Source: Candidatus Poseidoniales archaeon (GTDB lineage: Archaea; Thermoplasmatota; Poseidoniia; Poseidoniales; Poseidoniaceae). From it: a stretch of 59,486 nucleotides of DNA. Of this stretch, positions 51,465 through 59,486 are shown one piece after another. The stretch lies in the NCBI GenBank assembly GCA_003602535.1, contig QQSA01000075.1, positions 3,853-63,338 of the forward strand. Direction: 5' to 3'. Numbering within the stretch: position 1 is the first letter of the stretch; the number at the start of each line of letters is the position of its first letter. A model generated the notes under the pieces. The model ran no database searches, was not told where the DNA came from, and saw only the letters and a list, made by a program, of their open reading frames with translations. The position numbers were made by a program, and so were the translations under genes.

Positions 51465-54400
51465 TCACTTTCGGCGTTTTCCACCGATTCTAAGTTCAGT
51501 TTTGAGTGGCATCTGGTGCTCCCAAGCGAATTCTTTTACAATCCTCCAACCTTTCTCAGATCCTTCATAATCAGTGACTTCGATAATCTTGTCACGAGTA
51601 TTGGCCTTGAATGCTGCAACTGGTTCAGCATTATGGAATACCAAATATGCACTGCCAAATCCGAATTTCTGCTTCAAAACATCTGCGAAATATGGTGCGA
51701 TTGGATCAGATGGAGGTATGACAAAATCTCGTATTGGAGGTACATTCTTTGCTTCTTCAAGCAAATCTTTTTTGCCCCAGCAAACTTCGTGTAGGTCCTG
51801 AATTAAGAAACCTTTAATCAAGGTAGAATCCTCTTCAAATTCGTTCAATACAGCTTTCAATTCTTCGGGCTTGAATGGAGTTCCTGCTAGCCTTGTGAAT
51901 TGTTTTAGAGTGATAACTGGATAATCGGAAACCAGCCTTCTAAGATACTCTCTTCTTAGTATAACAGGATCTAATCCCTGTCTTGGGGCGACTGATCTGA
52001 AACCGCCTCGATAATCTTGAACCATATGTCCACTTCTTAGTAATGGCTGAATCAACTTACGGAAAGCAGCTCTTTTCATGGCGTGTCGTTCCATGAAAAG
52101 GTTGGGGTCACTGTGAGTTTCAAAGAATTCTAGGACATCAATCAACTCTTCATTTGGCTCTTGTCCCCTGATTGCAAGAAGTGTGGAGAAGTGGTCATAA
52201 GATGCCCAAACCTGATGACCTCTGAGGTTAATTCCTTGATGCAACTGATTTGCGCTAGCCATATTTTTCAAGCTTACACGATAAACCTCTGCTCTACCTC
52301 TTAATCCAAAGTCATCCCTAACTTCCTGGACACTTTCCAATGCATCGATTTCGTTTTCTAGCCTTGAGTTTTGGTGTAAATGATGGCGATGGAATAATGC
52401 TCTTTCAGCAATCTCTCTAGGTTGTGGATCAACAACTCCACCTCTAATCATTCTGTCACCTGCTAATTTGAATCCAATATTCTCCAAAGCATTGCGTAAA
52501 TCATCTTCTAATTCGGTTACTGGTACTCCATTAAATTGTGATAGAACTGCAACGTCTACCAATTGGTCAGAGTGATTGTCGAGCAATTTTTCAAACGCAT
52601 TACAAAATTCATCTAGATATGCGTATGGAATGTGCATGTCTTTAATCTCGAGATAATCATTAATCTTGAACATCAAAACTTTTCCAATCGGGTCTACTCC
52701 TTTGAATACAGGCAGATACCAACCTCTGTCTAATACTGAACGAACTTCCCAAATAAACCTGGAAACATAAGGGTCAGACTGAGTCAAAATCCTAAGAGTT
52801 CTATCTTCTCTGTTTGGCGAATTTAACTTCGAAACTTCTTCCGGTAGAACATAGAATGCCTCAGGTTCAGGAACTAATGCCATTACTCGACTAATCCTTC
52901 CATCATCTTCCAGATTTTTTAGTGCTATTGCCAATTCTTCAACACTTCGTGAAACATAATAACGCAGTGTGAATGCTTTGACTGGTCCCATCCTTGCAAT
53001 AACTTTCACTAAAGCATCTTCGAAACTTAACGGCTCATACACCTCATATACACGGTGGAATAGAGATAATCTTCTTCGCCTTCCGACAACATCTTCAAAT
53101 TGTTTAACCAAGCATAATTGACGTTCTAGATTACTAATTGCATTCTTGAGATCTCTTTGTAGTGATTTGTAATCATCGCCCTTAGGGAAGTCTGCTAATA
53201 TTTCTTGCCGGGTTAGATTTTCTCCCTTAGGTATCTTTTCCAGAATCAACTTCTCCATTTCACCTAACCAAGGTTCGGGTTTCAATCCCAGTAACATAGG
53301 TAGATTTTTGCGAGTAGTATAGCCTATTCTATTATGTAACAAACGCCCCATTAGAACATCGGAATCTAATTGCAAATCTTTCCAATCAGCATACCTGAAG
53401 TTCTCAACTCTGTAAAGCATTTCTTGTTGCTTTTGGAATAGAATATGTTGGTCAAATGCTGTAAATCCATCTGGATATTTTTGGAATGATTTGTGCATTA
53501 CCAAATTCTGGACCCAGCGGTATTCAACAACATCCTCTTCTCCGCCAGTAATTCGGTGTTCATCGACTTTGAGGATATATTCTGCATCCTCTGTTTGAGT
53601 GAAGAACCCAACCGAAATTACATTGCGAATTTCTAATTCATGCAATATTGAATCAATTTGACCTTGAGGGAATGGCAATCTTCCAGAAATGTCATCGCCT
53701 TTTGCTGGCCCTTCACTACCTAACATTTCGATGATTTTTACGCGAAGCGCTTCATGTGGATCGGAAATAGTTTTCTTTTCCCATTTAGTAGGTTTAAGTC
53801 CATCAAATTCGAATCCAACTTCGTATGTTATGCCCTTTGTGTAAAGGTCTCTAACATCCTCCATTTCCTTTCCGCCAGCTTCAGCAATACAACCCAATGT
53901 ACCGTGAATTTCTGCCATGTAGGTCGAGAACCATTTGTCATCTAATGCCTTCACACCAGTAGAGCGAAGCTTGGTAATCTTGCCGGCTGCTGCTAATTCG
54001 GTAACCCAGCCTTCGATTGTGCTGTGATCAATACCTGCTAACTTTGCAGCATAGAGTGGATTTTCCCAATTTCTATCGAGCCCTCCACCCTTGCTCATCA
54101 AATGCAATAACTCTGAAGAATTTGTAGGGTTAGGAACTTTTCCAGTATAGTAGTCCTTCAATTGTTCATCTGTCAGTTCAGTTGCTAGACTTCTATTACC
54201 CAAGAGTCTTCGAAGGATCTCTGGGTCGATATCCTTGACCAAAAATGCCCTTGTTTTCATCGAAAGTAAATCTTCGAATGTACTCATGTAAAGGCTCATT
54301 CCGAGTCTAGATGGAACAGGAACTTTTGTGTGAACAATTCTTGCTTCTGATTCTTTACTTGCTTCAAGGAATTCATTGAGCGATTTTATGTCAATATCTC

Positions 54401-56750
54401 CAAACATAATTTCTGCTTTAGCCTCCTTGATTAGCAAAGAATCTTCAATTGATCGATGGCGTTGTAATAGTGCATCAGCCCTTTGTTGGAATTGCTGAGG
54501 ACTTACTTCTTCTGCGCCAATTCTCTTTGGAATAATCAATGACCGGCCAGCAACTTCGCGGAAACGCTTAGCGAAAATCTGAGTATTGACAATGTATCTT
54601 TCAATAATTTCTAGATGGTTATTTGATTGGAAGGACTCATACATTTTTCCTGGATCAACTTCTTGACTTGTCTTAATTAACAAACCATTTTCGTCAAATG
54701 AAAGTTCCAGTACTGCAATGCCATCTTGTTCTGCAAGCCCAGCCATGAAATATCCAAGCGCTGTATTGAATCCTCTTCCTCTACATGATGTAATGAGATA
54801 TGTGGGCATACCTCCTGAAACAATCTGTTCAACAATCAAGCGATTGGGATCTGGTACTTGGAATGAGTCAAGTGTATGTTCTTCCAGGTGACGAGCAATA
54901 GTGTTTGAAACTCCCTCACTCAGTCCATATGCATCTCGTAAGACGTTACGAGGATCCATTTGCCTTCTAAGTGCAGTAACTGTGTGTCCAATCAAATCTA
55001 GAAGTGCTCCAGAAAGCTCTCGAGAACGACTTCTCGCTTCACCACTCCACGAAGGTACTGTAGGTCTGTAACCTGTAACGGATGCCACATTGACTCTTGT
55101 TCCTTGAATATTGGTAACTCTGTAAGTTGAACCTCCCAACAGAATAACATCTCCGCCACGCAAATTTGCCACGAAAGAAGAAGACAACTGTCCCAGGATA
55201 CTTCCTTCAGCATTGAATACTAGATAGGAATTATCCGGTGCTATAGTTCCAATATTCGTATAATAAATCATTCGAGAATATCCTCGCTTTCCGTAGAGGT
55301 TCTCTTCCCAATCAACCCATACACGCCTTTCTTCTTCTAACATGTCTAAAACTTCAATGAAGTCATCATACTCTAAATTTCTATAAGACCATGTACTGGT
55401 GACAACTTCGAATGCTTCATCAATATCTCTCTCATTGATAATAACAAGTCCGATTAGGAATTGAGCCAAAACGTCTAGACAATTTTGTGGGAAGTCTAGT
55501 AAATCCATATCTCCCGTTTGTATCGCTGCTTGTAATGCTGCCAATTCAATCAAATCATCTACACTTGATGGTAGGAAACGTGCCCTTGGAATTCCTCCTA
55601 CATGGTGTCCAGCACGTCCAATTCTTTGTAATGCTGTAGCAATATCACCAGGTGAACCGACTTGAACAACCATGTCAACCGAACCAATATCAATTCCCAT
55701 CTCGAGAGATGATGATGTAACAACGGCCCTCAAATGTCCAAGTTTCAATTTTCTTTCGACATCTAAACGAATCCGCTTATCCATTGAACCGTGGTGACCT
55801 GCAACCAGATCCCCGAGGAATGGACGCAATTTTTGTACTAGGGTTTCAGTCATCTTCCTAGTATTTGCGAAAACAAGAGTTGTAGTGTGGGCGCTGATTA
55901 AATCTGCAATCATTTCTACATTCATTTCGAGTACTTTCATTACTGAAAGATCACTGAATTTTGGTGAGCAGAGTAGAATATCCAAATCTAATTCTCTTGC
56001 CCCACTAATTTTTGCAATTTTTACTGACTGTCCTCCAGTACGGCTTTCACGGTCATCGCTAGCAACTAAATATTCAGCAACAGTCTCAAGCGGTTCCATT
56101 GTGGCAGAAATACCAATCCTTTGAACAGGCCTTTCGAGAATTGTATCAAGTAATGATATTGTTAGAGCTAGGTGAACCCCTCTCTTTGTGGGTACAAGTG
56201 AATGCATTTCATCAATAATGATCCATTCTACATTAGATACAATCGGCTGGAATCTCGGGGAAGAAATTGCGATTGCCATGCTTTCAGGTGTTGTGATTAG
56301 AATGTGAGGAGGTTTTCTCAACATTTTCTGGCGCTCAGATTGCGGCGTATCTCCAGTTCTTAGCCCAACTCTGATTTTACCTTGAGCTCTATCAGGAAGA
56401 TACTTTTCTTCAATCTCTGCTAGAGGACCAATCAAGTTTTTCTGAATGTCATTTGCCAACGCCTTTATTGGGGAAATATACAAACAATATACTCTCTGTT
56501 CTAATGTTCCTTCAAGGGCATGACGAACTAATTTATCGATAATTGTCAGGAATGCTGTCAAAGTTTTACCAGATCCAGTTGGTGAACAAAGTAGCAGATG
56601 GTCTCCGTCCATAATTGAAGGAATTGCGAGTTTCTGAGGTTTGGTGAAATCGGGGAATTTATCTCTAAACCAATTCCTAACTGGTTGGCATAACTTCTCA
56701 AAAAGTTCCTCTGTTTCTAGAGGGTCTTCTAGGTAAGATATGTTAGCCAT
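51465..56750 (-). CDS. Large Lhr-like DEAD/DEAH-box helicase
   Basis: About 1,761 residues from the ATG at 56750 (a GTG at 56759 adds three). The N-terminal RecA domains have LLCSPTGSGKTLTA (Walker A), SPIKALANDIQ, TPESMAIAI, IIIDEMHSLVP (DEAH-type box) and later TTLVFANTRKMTE and IGRAGHHVGG (motif VI). This matches Lhr-type 3'-5' helicases. Archaeal Lhr is usually about 900 residues; here another 850 follow, with winged-helix-like repeats and DUF4176-type helicase-tail pattern, similar in layout to bacterial long Lhr. It may act on RNA:DNA hybrids or stalled forks. Confidence 0.9.
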   Translation of the reverse strand: MANISYLEDPLETEELFEKLCQPVRNWFRDKFPDFTKPQKLAIPSIMDGDHLLLCSPTGSGKTLTAFLTIIDKLVRHALEGTLEQRVYCLYISPIKALANDIQKNLIGPLAEIEEKYLPDRAQGKIRVGLRTGDTPQSERQKMLRKPPHILITTPESMAIAISSPRFQPIVSNVEWIIIDEMHSLVPTKRGVHLALTISLLDTILERPVQRIGISATMEPLETVAEYLVASDDRESRTGGQSVKIAKISGARELDLDILLCSPKFSDLSVMKVLEMNVEMIADLISAHTTTLVFANTRKMTETLVQKLRPFLGDLVAGHHGSMDKRIRLDVERKLKLGHLRAVVTSSSLEMGIDIGSVDMVVQVGSPGDIATALQRIGRAGHHVGGIPRARFLPSSVDDLIELAALQAAIQTGDMDLLDFPQNCLDVLAQFLIGLVIINERDIDEAFEVVTSTWSYRNLEYDDFIEVLDMLEEERRVWVDWEENLYGKRGYSRMIYYTNIGTIAPDNSYLVFNAEGSILGQLSSSFVANLRGGDVILLGGSTYRVTNIQGTRVNVASVTGYRPTVPSWSGEARSRSRELSGALLDLIGHTVTALRRQMDPRNVLRDAYGLSEGVSNTIARHLEEHTLDSFQVPDPNRLIVEQIVSGGMPTYLITSCRGRGFNTALGYFMAGLAEQDGIAVLELSFDENGLLIKTSQEVDPGKMYESFQSNNHLEIIERYIVNTQIFAKRFREVAGRSLIIPKRIGAEEVSPQQFQQRADALLQRHRSIEDSLLIKEAKAEIMFGDIDIKSLNEFLEASKESEARIVHTKVPVPSRLGMSLYMSTFEDLLSMKTRAFLVKDIDPEILRRLLGNRSLATELTDEQLKDYYTGKVPNPTNSSELLHLMSKGGGLDRNWENPLYAAKLAGIDHSTIEGWVTELAAAGKITKLRSTGVKALDDKWFSTYMAEIHGTLGCIAEAGGKEMEDVRDLYTKGITYEVGFEFDGLKPTKWEKKTISDPHEALRVKIIEMLGSEGPAKGDDISGRLPFPQGQIDSILHELEIRNVISVGFFTQTEDAEYILKVDEHRITGGEEDVVEYRWVQNLVMHKSFQKYPDGFTAFDQHILFQKQQEMLYRVENFRYADWKDLQLDSDVLMGRLLHNRIGYTTRKNLPMLLGLKPEPWLGEMEKLILEKIPKGENLTRQEILADFPKGDDYKSLQRDLKNAISNLERQLCLVKQFEDVVGRRRRLSLFHRVYEVYEPLSFEDALVKVIARMGPVKAFTLRYYVSRSVEELAIALKNLEDDGRISRVMALVPEPEAFYVLPEEVSKLNSPNREDRTLRILTQSDPYVSRFIWEVRSVLDRGWYLPVFKGVDPIGKVLMFKINDYLEIKDMHIPYAYLDEFCNAFEKLLDNHSDQLVDVAVLSQFNGVPVTELEDDLRNALENIGFKLAGDRMIRGGVVDPQPREIAERALFHRHHLHQNSRLENEIDALESVQEVRDDFGLRGRAEVYRVSLKNMASANQLHQGINLRGHQVWASYDHFSTLLAIRGQEPNEELIDVLEFFETHSDPNLFMERHAMKRAAFRKLIQPLLRSGHMVQDYRGGFRSVAPRQGLDPVILRREYLRRLVSDYPVITLKQFTRLAGTPFKPEELKAVLNEFEEDSTLIKGFLIQDLHEVCWGKKDLLEEAKNVPPIRDFVIPPSDPIAPYFADVLKQKFGFGSAYLVFHNAEPVAAFKANTRDKIIEVTDYEGSEKGWRIVKEFAWEHQMPLKTELRIGGKRRK

Positions 56751-56860
56751 AATTATCACTCACACACTGCGTGTTTGGACAGCGTGCGTAAGGAGATGAT
56801 GAATGTTTGCATTGTTCCTTGTATCCAAGAGAATTATTTTTTTCGTTACGACCCTTACGA

Positions 56861-56867
56861 CTATATG
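56861..56867 (+). promoter_or_regulatory. TATA box of the copper lipoprotein gene
   Basis: CTATATG lies about 22-28 bases upstream of the ATG at 56889, the spacing for a leaderless archaeal mRNA. It decides the start at 56889 over the upstream in-frame start at 56775. Confidence 0.5.
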
Positions 56868-56890
56868 TCAGTAAAGTATGGGACTGACAT
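56865..56890. promoter_or_regulatory. Perfect dyad over the lipoprotein start site
   Basis: ATGTCAGT and ACTGACAT are perfect 8-base arms around a 10-base spacer. The dyad spans the end of the TATA box, the expected transcription start and the first two bases of the ATG. A repressor bound here would block transcription; the binding protein is unknown. Confidence 0.45.
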
Positions 56891-59342
56891 GAATTACAAG
56901 CCTCTAACCATAATCATTCTTCTTCTTCTTTCGACTTTAGCAGGTTGCACTGGTTCAGATGACTCTAACGATTCGGAAGATGAGCAAGAAAATGAAAGTG
57001 AAAATGAGAACACTATCGAATATGAAGGAGACGACATTGGAGAATGCTCAGATTTAGCAGATAATGATAGAGATGGGTTATTTGATTGCGATGATCCTGA
57101 TTGCTCAGGATCACCACTTTGTAAGGACAATTCTACAGATGTAGATACTAATCAAACCAACAATTCCCAAAATAATGATTCCATAATTTCTAATGAAACA
57201 ATTGTCACATTGACTGATGAAATGATTAACTCGGGTATATTGGATTCTGAAGGTGTTTGTGGGATTCTTCTTACCGTTAATGAATGGAGTGCCAGTGATA
57301 TAATCGTTAAAGAGAAATTTGTACTAGCGATCAGAGAATTCGAGTCATTGTATCCAGATGGTACTTCAATATCTTTCTGGATTGCAAATCTTGAATCAAT
57401 TACAGGCGAATCTCAATTGCCCGCTTTATATGATTGGAGAAATGGTGAAGTTGATACATCAGTAAATTATCGGAAGTTCCATGTTATAGATTCTAATCAA
57501 GTAATAGGATTAGGATCATTGGATAGATGGGCTGAAAGCATTGATGAAGCATCAACAAAAATTTGTTTACCATCTCAACGAGATTTAATAGAAGATTTAG
57601 TTGAAATAATGCATCCTCCTCCTGTAAATTTCAATTGGGAGGCTCCAGTTATTACGGATGAAACAATCTCCAATATCAGACAGTCTAGTGAACAAAATTC
57701 TATATGTGAAGTCTTACTAATGTATAATAGCGATTCTTTCTATAGATACTTGAATGATGAAGATTATAATAATGAATATTATATTTCATGGCATGCTGAT
57801 GTATTAGATATGAAGGAAAAAGTCTCAGGATTGAATATTTCATTCTATGATACACTTGGAAAAACATATGAAGCCGAATTAGCAAATTGGCTTTTTGAAT
57901 ATTGGGAAGAAACTCCTAATGCGTCTTGGTGGTCTTGGAGTTTCGACAGTGTTATCATCGATAATAATGGGGTACATTATGTAGATTCATATGATGACAT
58001 ACCACGCAATGTATGCTCCAATGAAGTAAGACCTGATGTTATGAATTTCTTTATTGATACCTATGATTACAATATTCAATCTCATATTCTTAGTCCTTAT
58101 GGAGTTTACAGTGATTCAGTTTGGAATATTAATTCAACTTTAGCCACTATGACTACGTATGAGGAGCAACCGGGTTATTATGGCTCAATTCACCCTGGAT
58201 TGGAAATAACTTGCAATTTAGATGAGGAAAATATTGAACATCAAACTCTACCCCTTGGTACTGATTACCCGTATGTTTTTTCAAACCAACATTGGCGCCT
58301 TATCCAGGTTAACCATCAGGAAGGCCCTACTATCATTGACGAGAGTCTTTTGGTAACTGAAGAGATGCTTGAACACTATATTGTATGTGTTTTTGATGCC
58401 TTCGACCCAATAGCAAATCACACATTCCAAGTGGGTGAACGAAGGCTTGTAACAGAGAGGGTGCCATTAACGAATTATCATTCTGTTTCAGAAAATGAAA
58501 ATGGTGAATTCATATGTGAATATGAGTTATTTGTACCTGATGACTATCCAGAATATTCTGTTTTACATAGTTGGATTGTCTATCGAGACAATCATCCATG
58601 GTTTAGCGACTTTACTACAAGTAACGTATTTGATGGAACAAATTATGATCGACACGCTGAATCTGAATCCATTGAATTACAATTAGGAGATCAGATTTCC
58701 TGTTCATTAAGTTTATACAGACCTGGAGATATTCAATATATTCTGGATTACGGATACATTGAATTCGACAGTGATCGGCCATTTGCATTAGATTATATCC
58801 AATCTGATTATTTTCTCTACAATGAAACCCCTCCAGTAATTGAATCGATTAATATTGATTTTACAATGAATGAAAATGGTGGTGAATACAATTGTACTAC
58901 TTTAGCGTCTGATATAGATGGAGATAACCTTGAATACAGGTTCTCTTGGTATGTAAATGATGAATTATCTCACGAGGATATTTTTGCCCTTGGATTTAAC
59001 TACTCTACATTCGAAGTCACCGGTAATAATCTGACTTCAGTAACTTGCGAAGTTGATGTTCATGATGGATATTTTAATTCTAATGCTAGTCACAAAATGC
59101 ATATAGTAACAATCGAAAGTATGGAATTTGTTGATGACTTTATCACTATTGATGCTGGCGATTCAGTAATGTGGTTCAATGTAGATTCAATGAGCCACAC
59201 TGTAACAGAAAATAAAGGAAATATTGACTCTGGTGAATTATCAAAACACGATTTCTATATTGTGATATTTGATCAAATTGGTTATTTTGATTATTACTGT
59301 GCTTATCATAGTAATATGACGGGTACCGTAGTAGTCGAATAA
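56889..59342 (+). CDS. Lipoprotein with C-terminal blue-copper (plastocyanin-like) domain
   Basis: About 817 residues. The lipobox LSTLAGC gives a lipid-modified Cys after the signal peptide. Next is an acidic Ser/Asp/Glu linker and a DNDRDGLFDCDDPDCSG calcium/disulphide motif. The middle region (about 90-640) is unlike any family I know. An Ig-like domain follows (YRFSWYVNDEL). The last 75 residues are a cupredoxin: the copper ligands are His in SMSHTV, Cys in YYCAYHS, the next His, and Met in NMTGTVVVE. It probably carries electrons at the cell surface. Confidence 0.85.
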   Translation: MNYKPLTIIILLLLSTLAGCTGSDDSNDSEDEQENESENENTIEYEGDDIGECSDLADNDRDGLFDCDDPDCSGSPLCKDNSTDVDTNQTNNSQNNDSIISNETIVTLTDEMINSGILDSEGVCGILLTVNEWSASDIIVKEKFVLAIREFESLYPDGTSISFWIANLESITGESQLPALYDWRNGEVDTSVNYRKFHVIDSNQVIGLGSLDRWAESIDEASTKICLPSQRDLIEDLVEIMHPPPVNFNWEAPVITDETISNIRQSSEQNSICEVLLMYNSDSFYRYLNDEDYNNEYYISWHADVLDMKEKVSGLNISFYDTLGKTYEAELANWLFEYWEETPNASWWSWSFDSVIIDNNGVHYVDSYDDIPRNVCSNEVRPDVMNFFIDTYDYNIQSHILSPYGVYSDSVWNINSTLATMTTYEEQPGYYGSIHPGLEITCNLDEENIEHQTLPLGTDYPYVFSNQHWRLIQVNHQEGPTIIDESLLVTEEMLEHYIVCVFDAFDPIANHTFQVGERRLVTERVPLTNYHSVSENENGEFICEYELFVPDDYPEYSVLHSWIVYRDNHPWFSDFTTSNVFDGTNYDRHAESESIELQLGDQISCSLSLYRPGDIQYILDYGYIEFDSDRPFALDYIQSDYFLYNETPPVIESINIDFTMNENGGEYNCTTLASDIDGDNLEYRFSWYVNDELSHEDIFALGFNYSTFEVTGNNLTSVTCEVDVHDGYFNSNASHKMHIVTIESMEFVDDFITIDAGDSVMWFNVDSMSHTVTENKGNIDSGELSKHDFYIVIFDQIGYFDYYCAYHSNMTGTVVVE

Positions 59343-59395
59343 ATTTCCATCAATGAGGATGAAATTTAATCGGTGAAAAATGCCAAATTCTTAGT

Positions 59396-59405
59396 AAATG
59401 TATAG
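59396..59405 (+). promoter_or_regulatory. TATA-like box for the last, partial gene
   Basis: AAATGTATAG lies 29-38 bases upstream of the ATG at 59434, consistent with a leaderless archaeal gene. Confidence 0.35.
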
Positions 59406-59433
59406 ATTGTCTCATTTACCACTTGGCATTCGC

Positions 59434-59486
59434 ATGCACATGGAGAACTTCTCGCAAGAGCGATTAGCCCGTCTTTCGGGCATGCT
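59434..59486 (+). CDS. Start of a gene cut by the window end
   Basis: An open frame starts at ATG 59434 or 59440 and runs off the window: MHMENFSQERLARLSGM. A TATA-like box lies at leaderless distance. Within it GCCCG-TCTTT-CGGGC can form a hairpin, but it is coding. The family cannot be told from 17 residues. Confidence 0.45.
   Translation, partial: MHMENFSQERLARLSGM

Noticed and set aside
56775..56888. Upstream in-frame start of the copper lipoprotein
   Set aside because: It would put 38 residues before the signal peptide and lipobox; the TATA box supports 56889.
59465..59481. GCCCG-TCTTT-CGGGC hairpin as a terminator
   Set aside because: It lies inside the first codons of an apparent new gene and has no T-run.

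Overview
This window comes from an archaeal chromosome, most likely a planktonic marine euryarchaeon of the Marine Group II type (Candidatus Poseidoniales, Thermoplasmatota). Archaeal markers include aEF-2, aIF5A, the order psmA-SBDS-rrp4-rrp41-rrp42-rpl37Ae-pcc1-prefoldin beta, TiaS, TrmY, isopentenyl phosphate kinase, an archaeosortase-like protein and an Lhr-type helicase. The marine-group assignment is an inference from the low G+C, very compact coding (no gap above about 150 bases), and giant surface proteins with aspartate-rich thrombospondin-type-3 (TSP3) repeats next to fatty-acid and peptide-use genes. No phage, insertion sequence or CRISPR array was seen.

Layout. 1-3.4 kb: a gene fragment, an IVD-like acyl-CoA dehydrogenase and a coupled pair of unknown TerB-like/helical-repeat genes. 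3.3-11 kb: two large surface proteins flanking tRNA-Gln(TTG), an HD nucleotidase and a 3-hydroxyacyl-CoA dehydrogenase. 11-16.6 kb: SDR, aIF5A, OPT transporter, EamA transporter, SurE and a small membrane protein. 16.6-21.2 kb: TrmY, CoaBC, zinc-ribbon proteins and an MreB/MamK-like actin. 21.2-27.3 kb: isoprenoid and CoA genes (DUF35-like protein, thiolase, isopentenyl phosphate kinase, a fused IPP isomerase-prenyl diphosphate synthase) with KptA, a zinc-ribbon protein and MOSC between or beside them. 27.3-32 kb: EF-2, a fatty-acyl desaturase, uS7 and uS12. 32-35.3 kb: a UbiD-family decarboxylase and two helical-repeat proteins. 35.3-41 kb: a DHH phosphoesterase, then the proteasome/exosome superoperon. 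41-47 kb: Dph6, PurB, small membrane proteins, a CBS protein, a degenerate RecA-like protein, TiaS and a GmhB-like phosphatase. 47-59.5 kb: archaeosortase, a C-type-lectin/LamG/EF-hand surface protein, a 1,761-residue Lhr-like helicase, a blue-copper lipoprotein and the start of one more gene.

How the genes fit together. Thiolase, a UbiD homologue, isopentenyl phosphate kinase and the isomerase/synthase fusion together suggest the archaeal mevalonate route, through anhydromevalonate phosphate, to C15-C20 prenyl diphosphates for lipids. Acyl-CoA dehydrogenase, 3-hydroxyacyl-CoA dehydrogenase and thiolase suggest beta-oxidation or branched-chain catabolism. The desaturase is unexpected in an organism with isoprenoid lipids. 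Ribosomal proteins, EF-2 and its diphthamide enzyme, aIF5A, SBDS, Pcc1, TiaS, TrmY and KptA make the rest rich in translation and RNA maturation.

Start codons were chosen by homology at the N-terminus, Shine-Dalgarno-like GGAGG/GGTG motifs (clear in the exosome operon) and, for apparently leaderless genes, a TATA-like box about 25-35 bases upstream. All functional calls are from reading the protein sequences; no database search was run.
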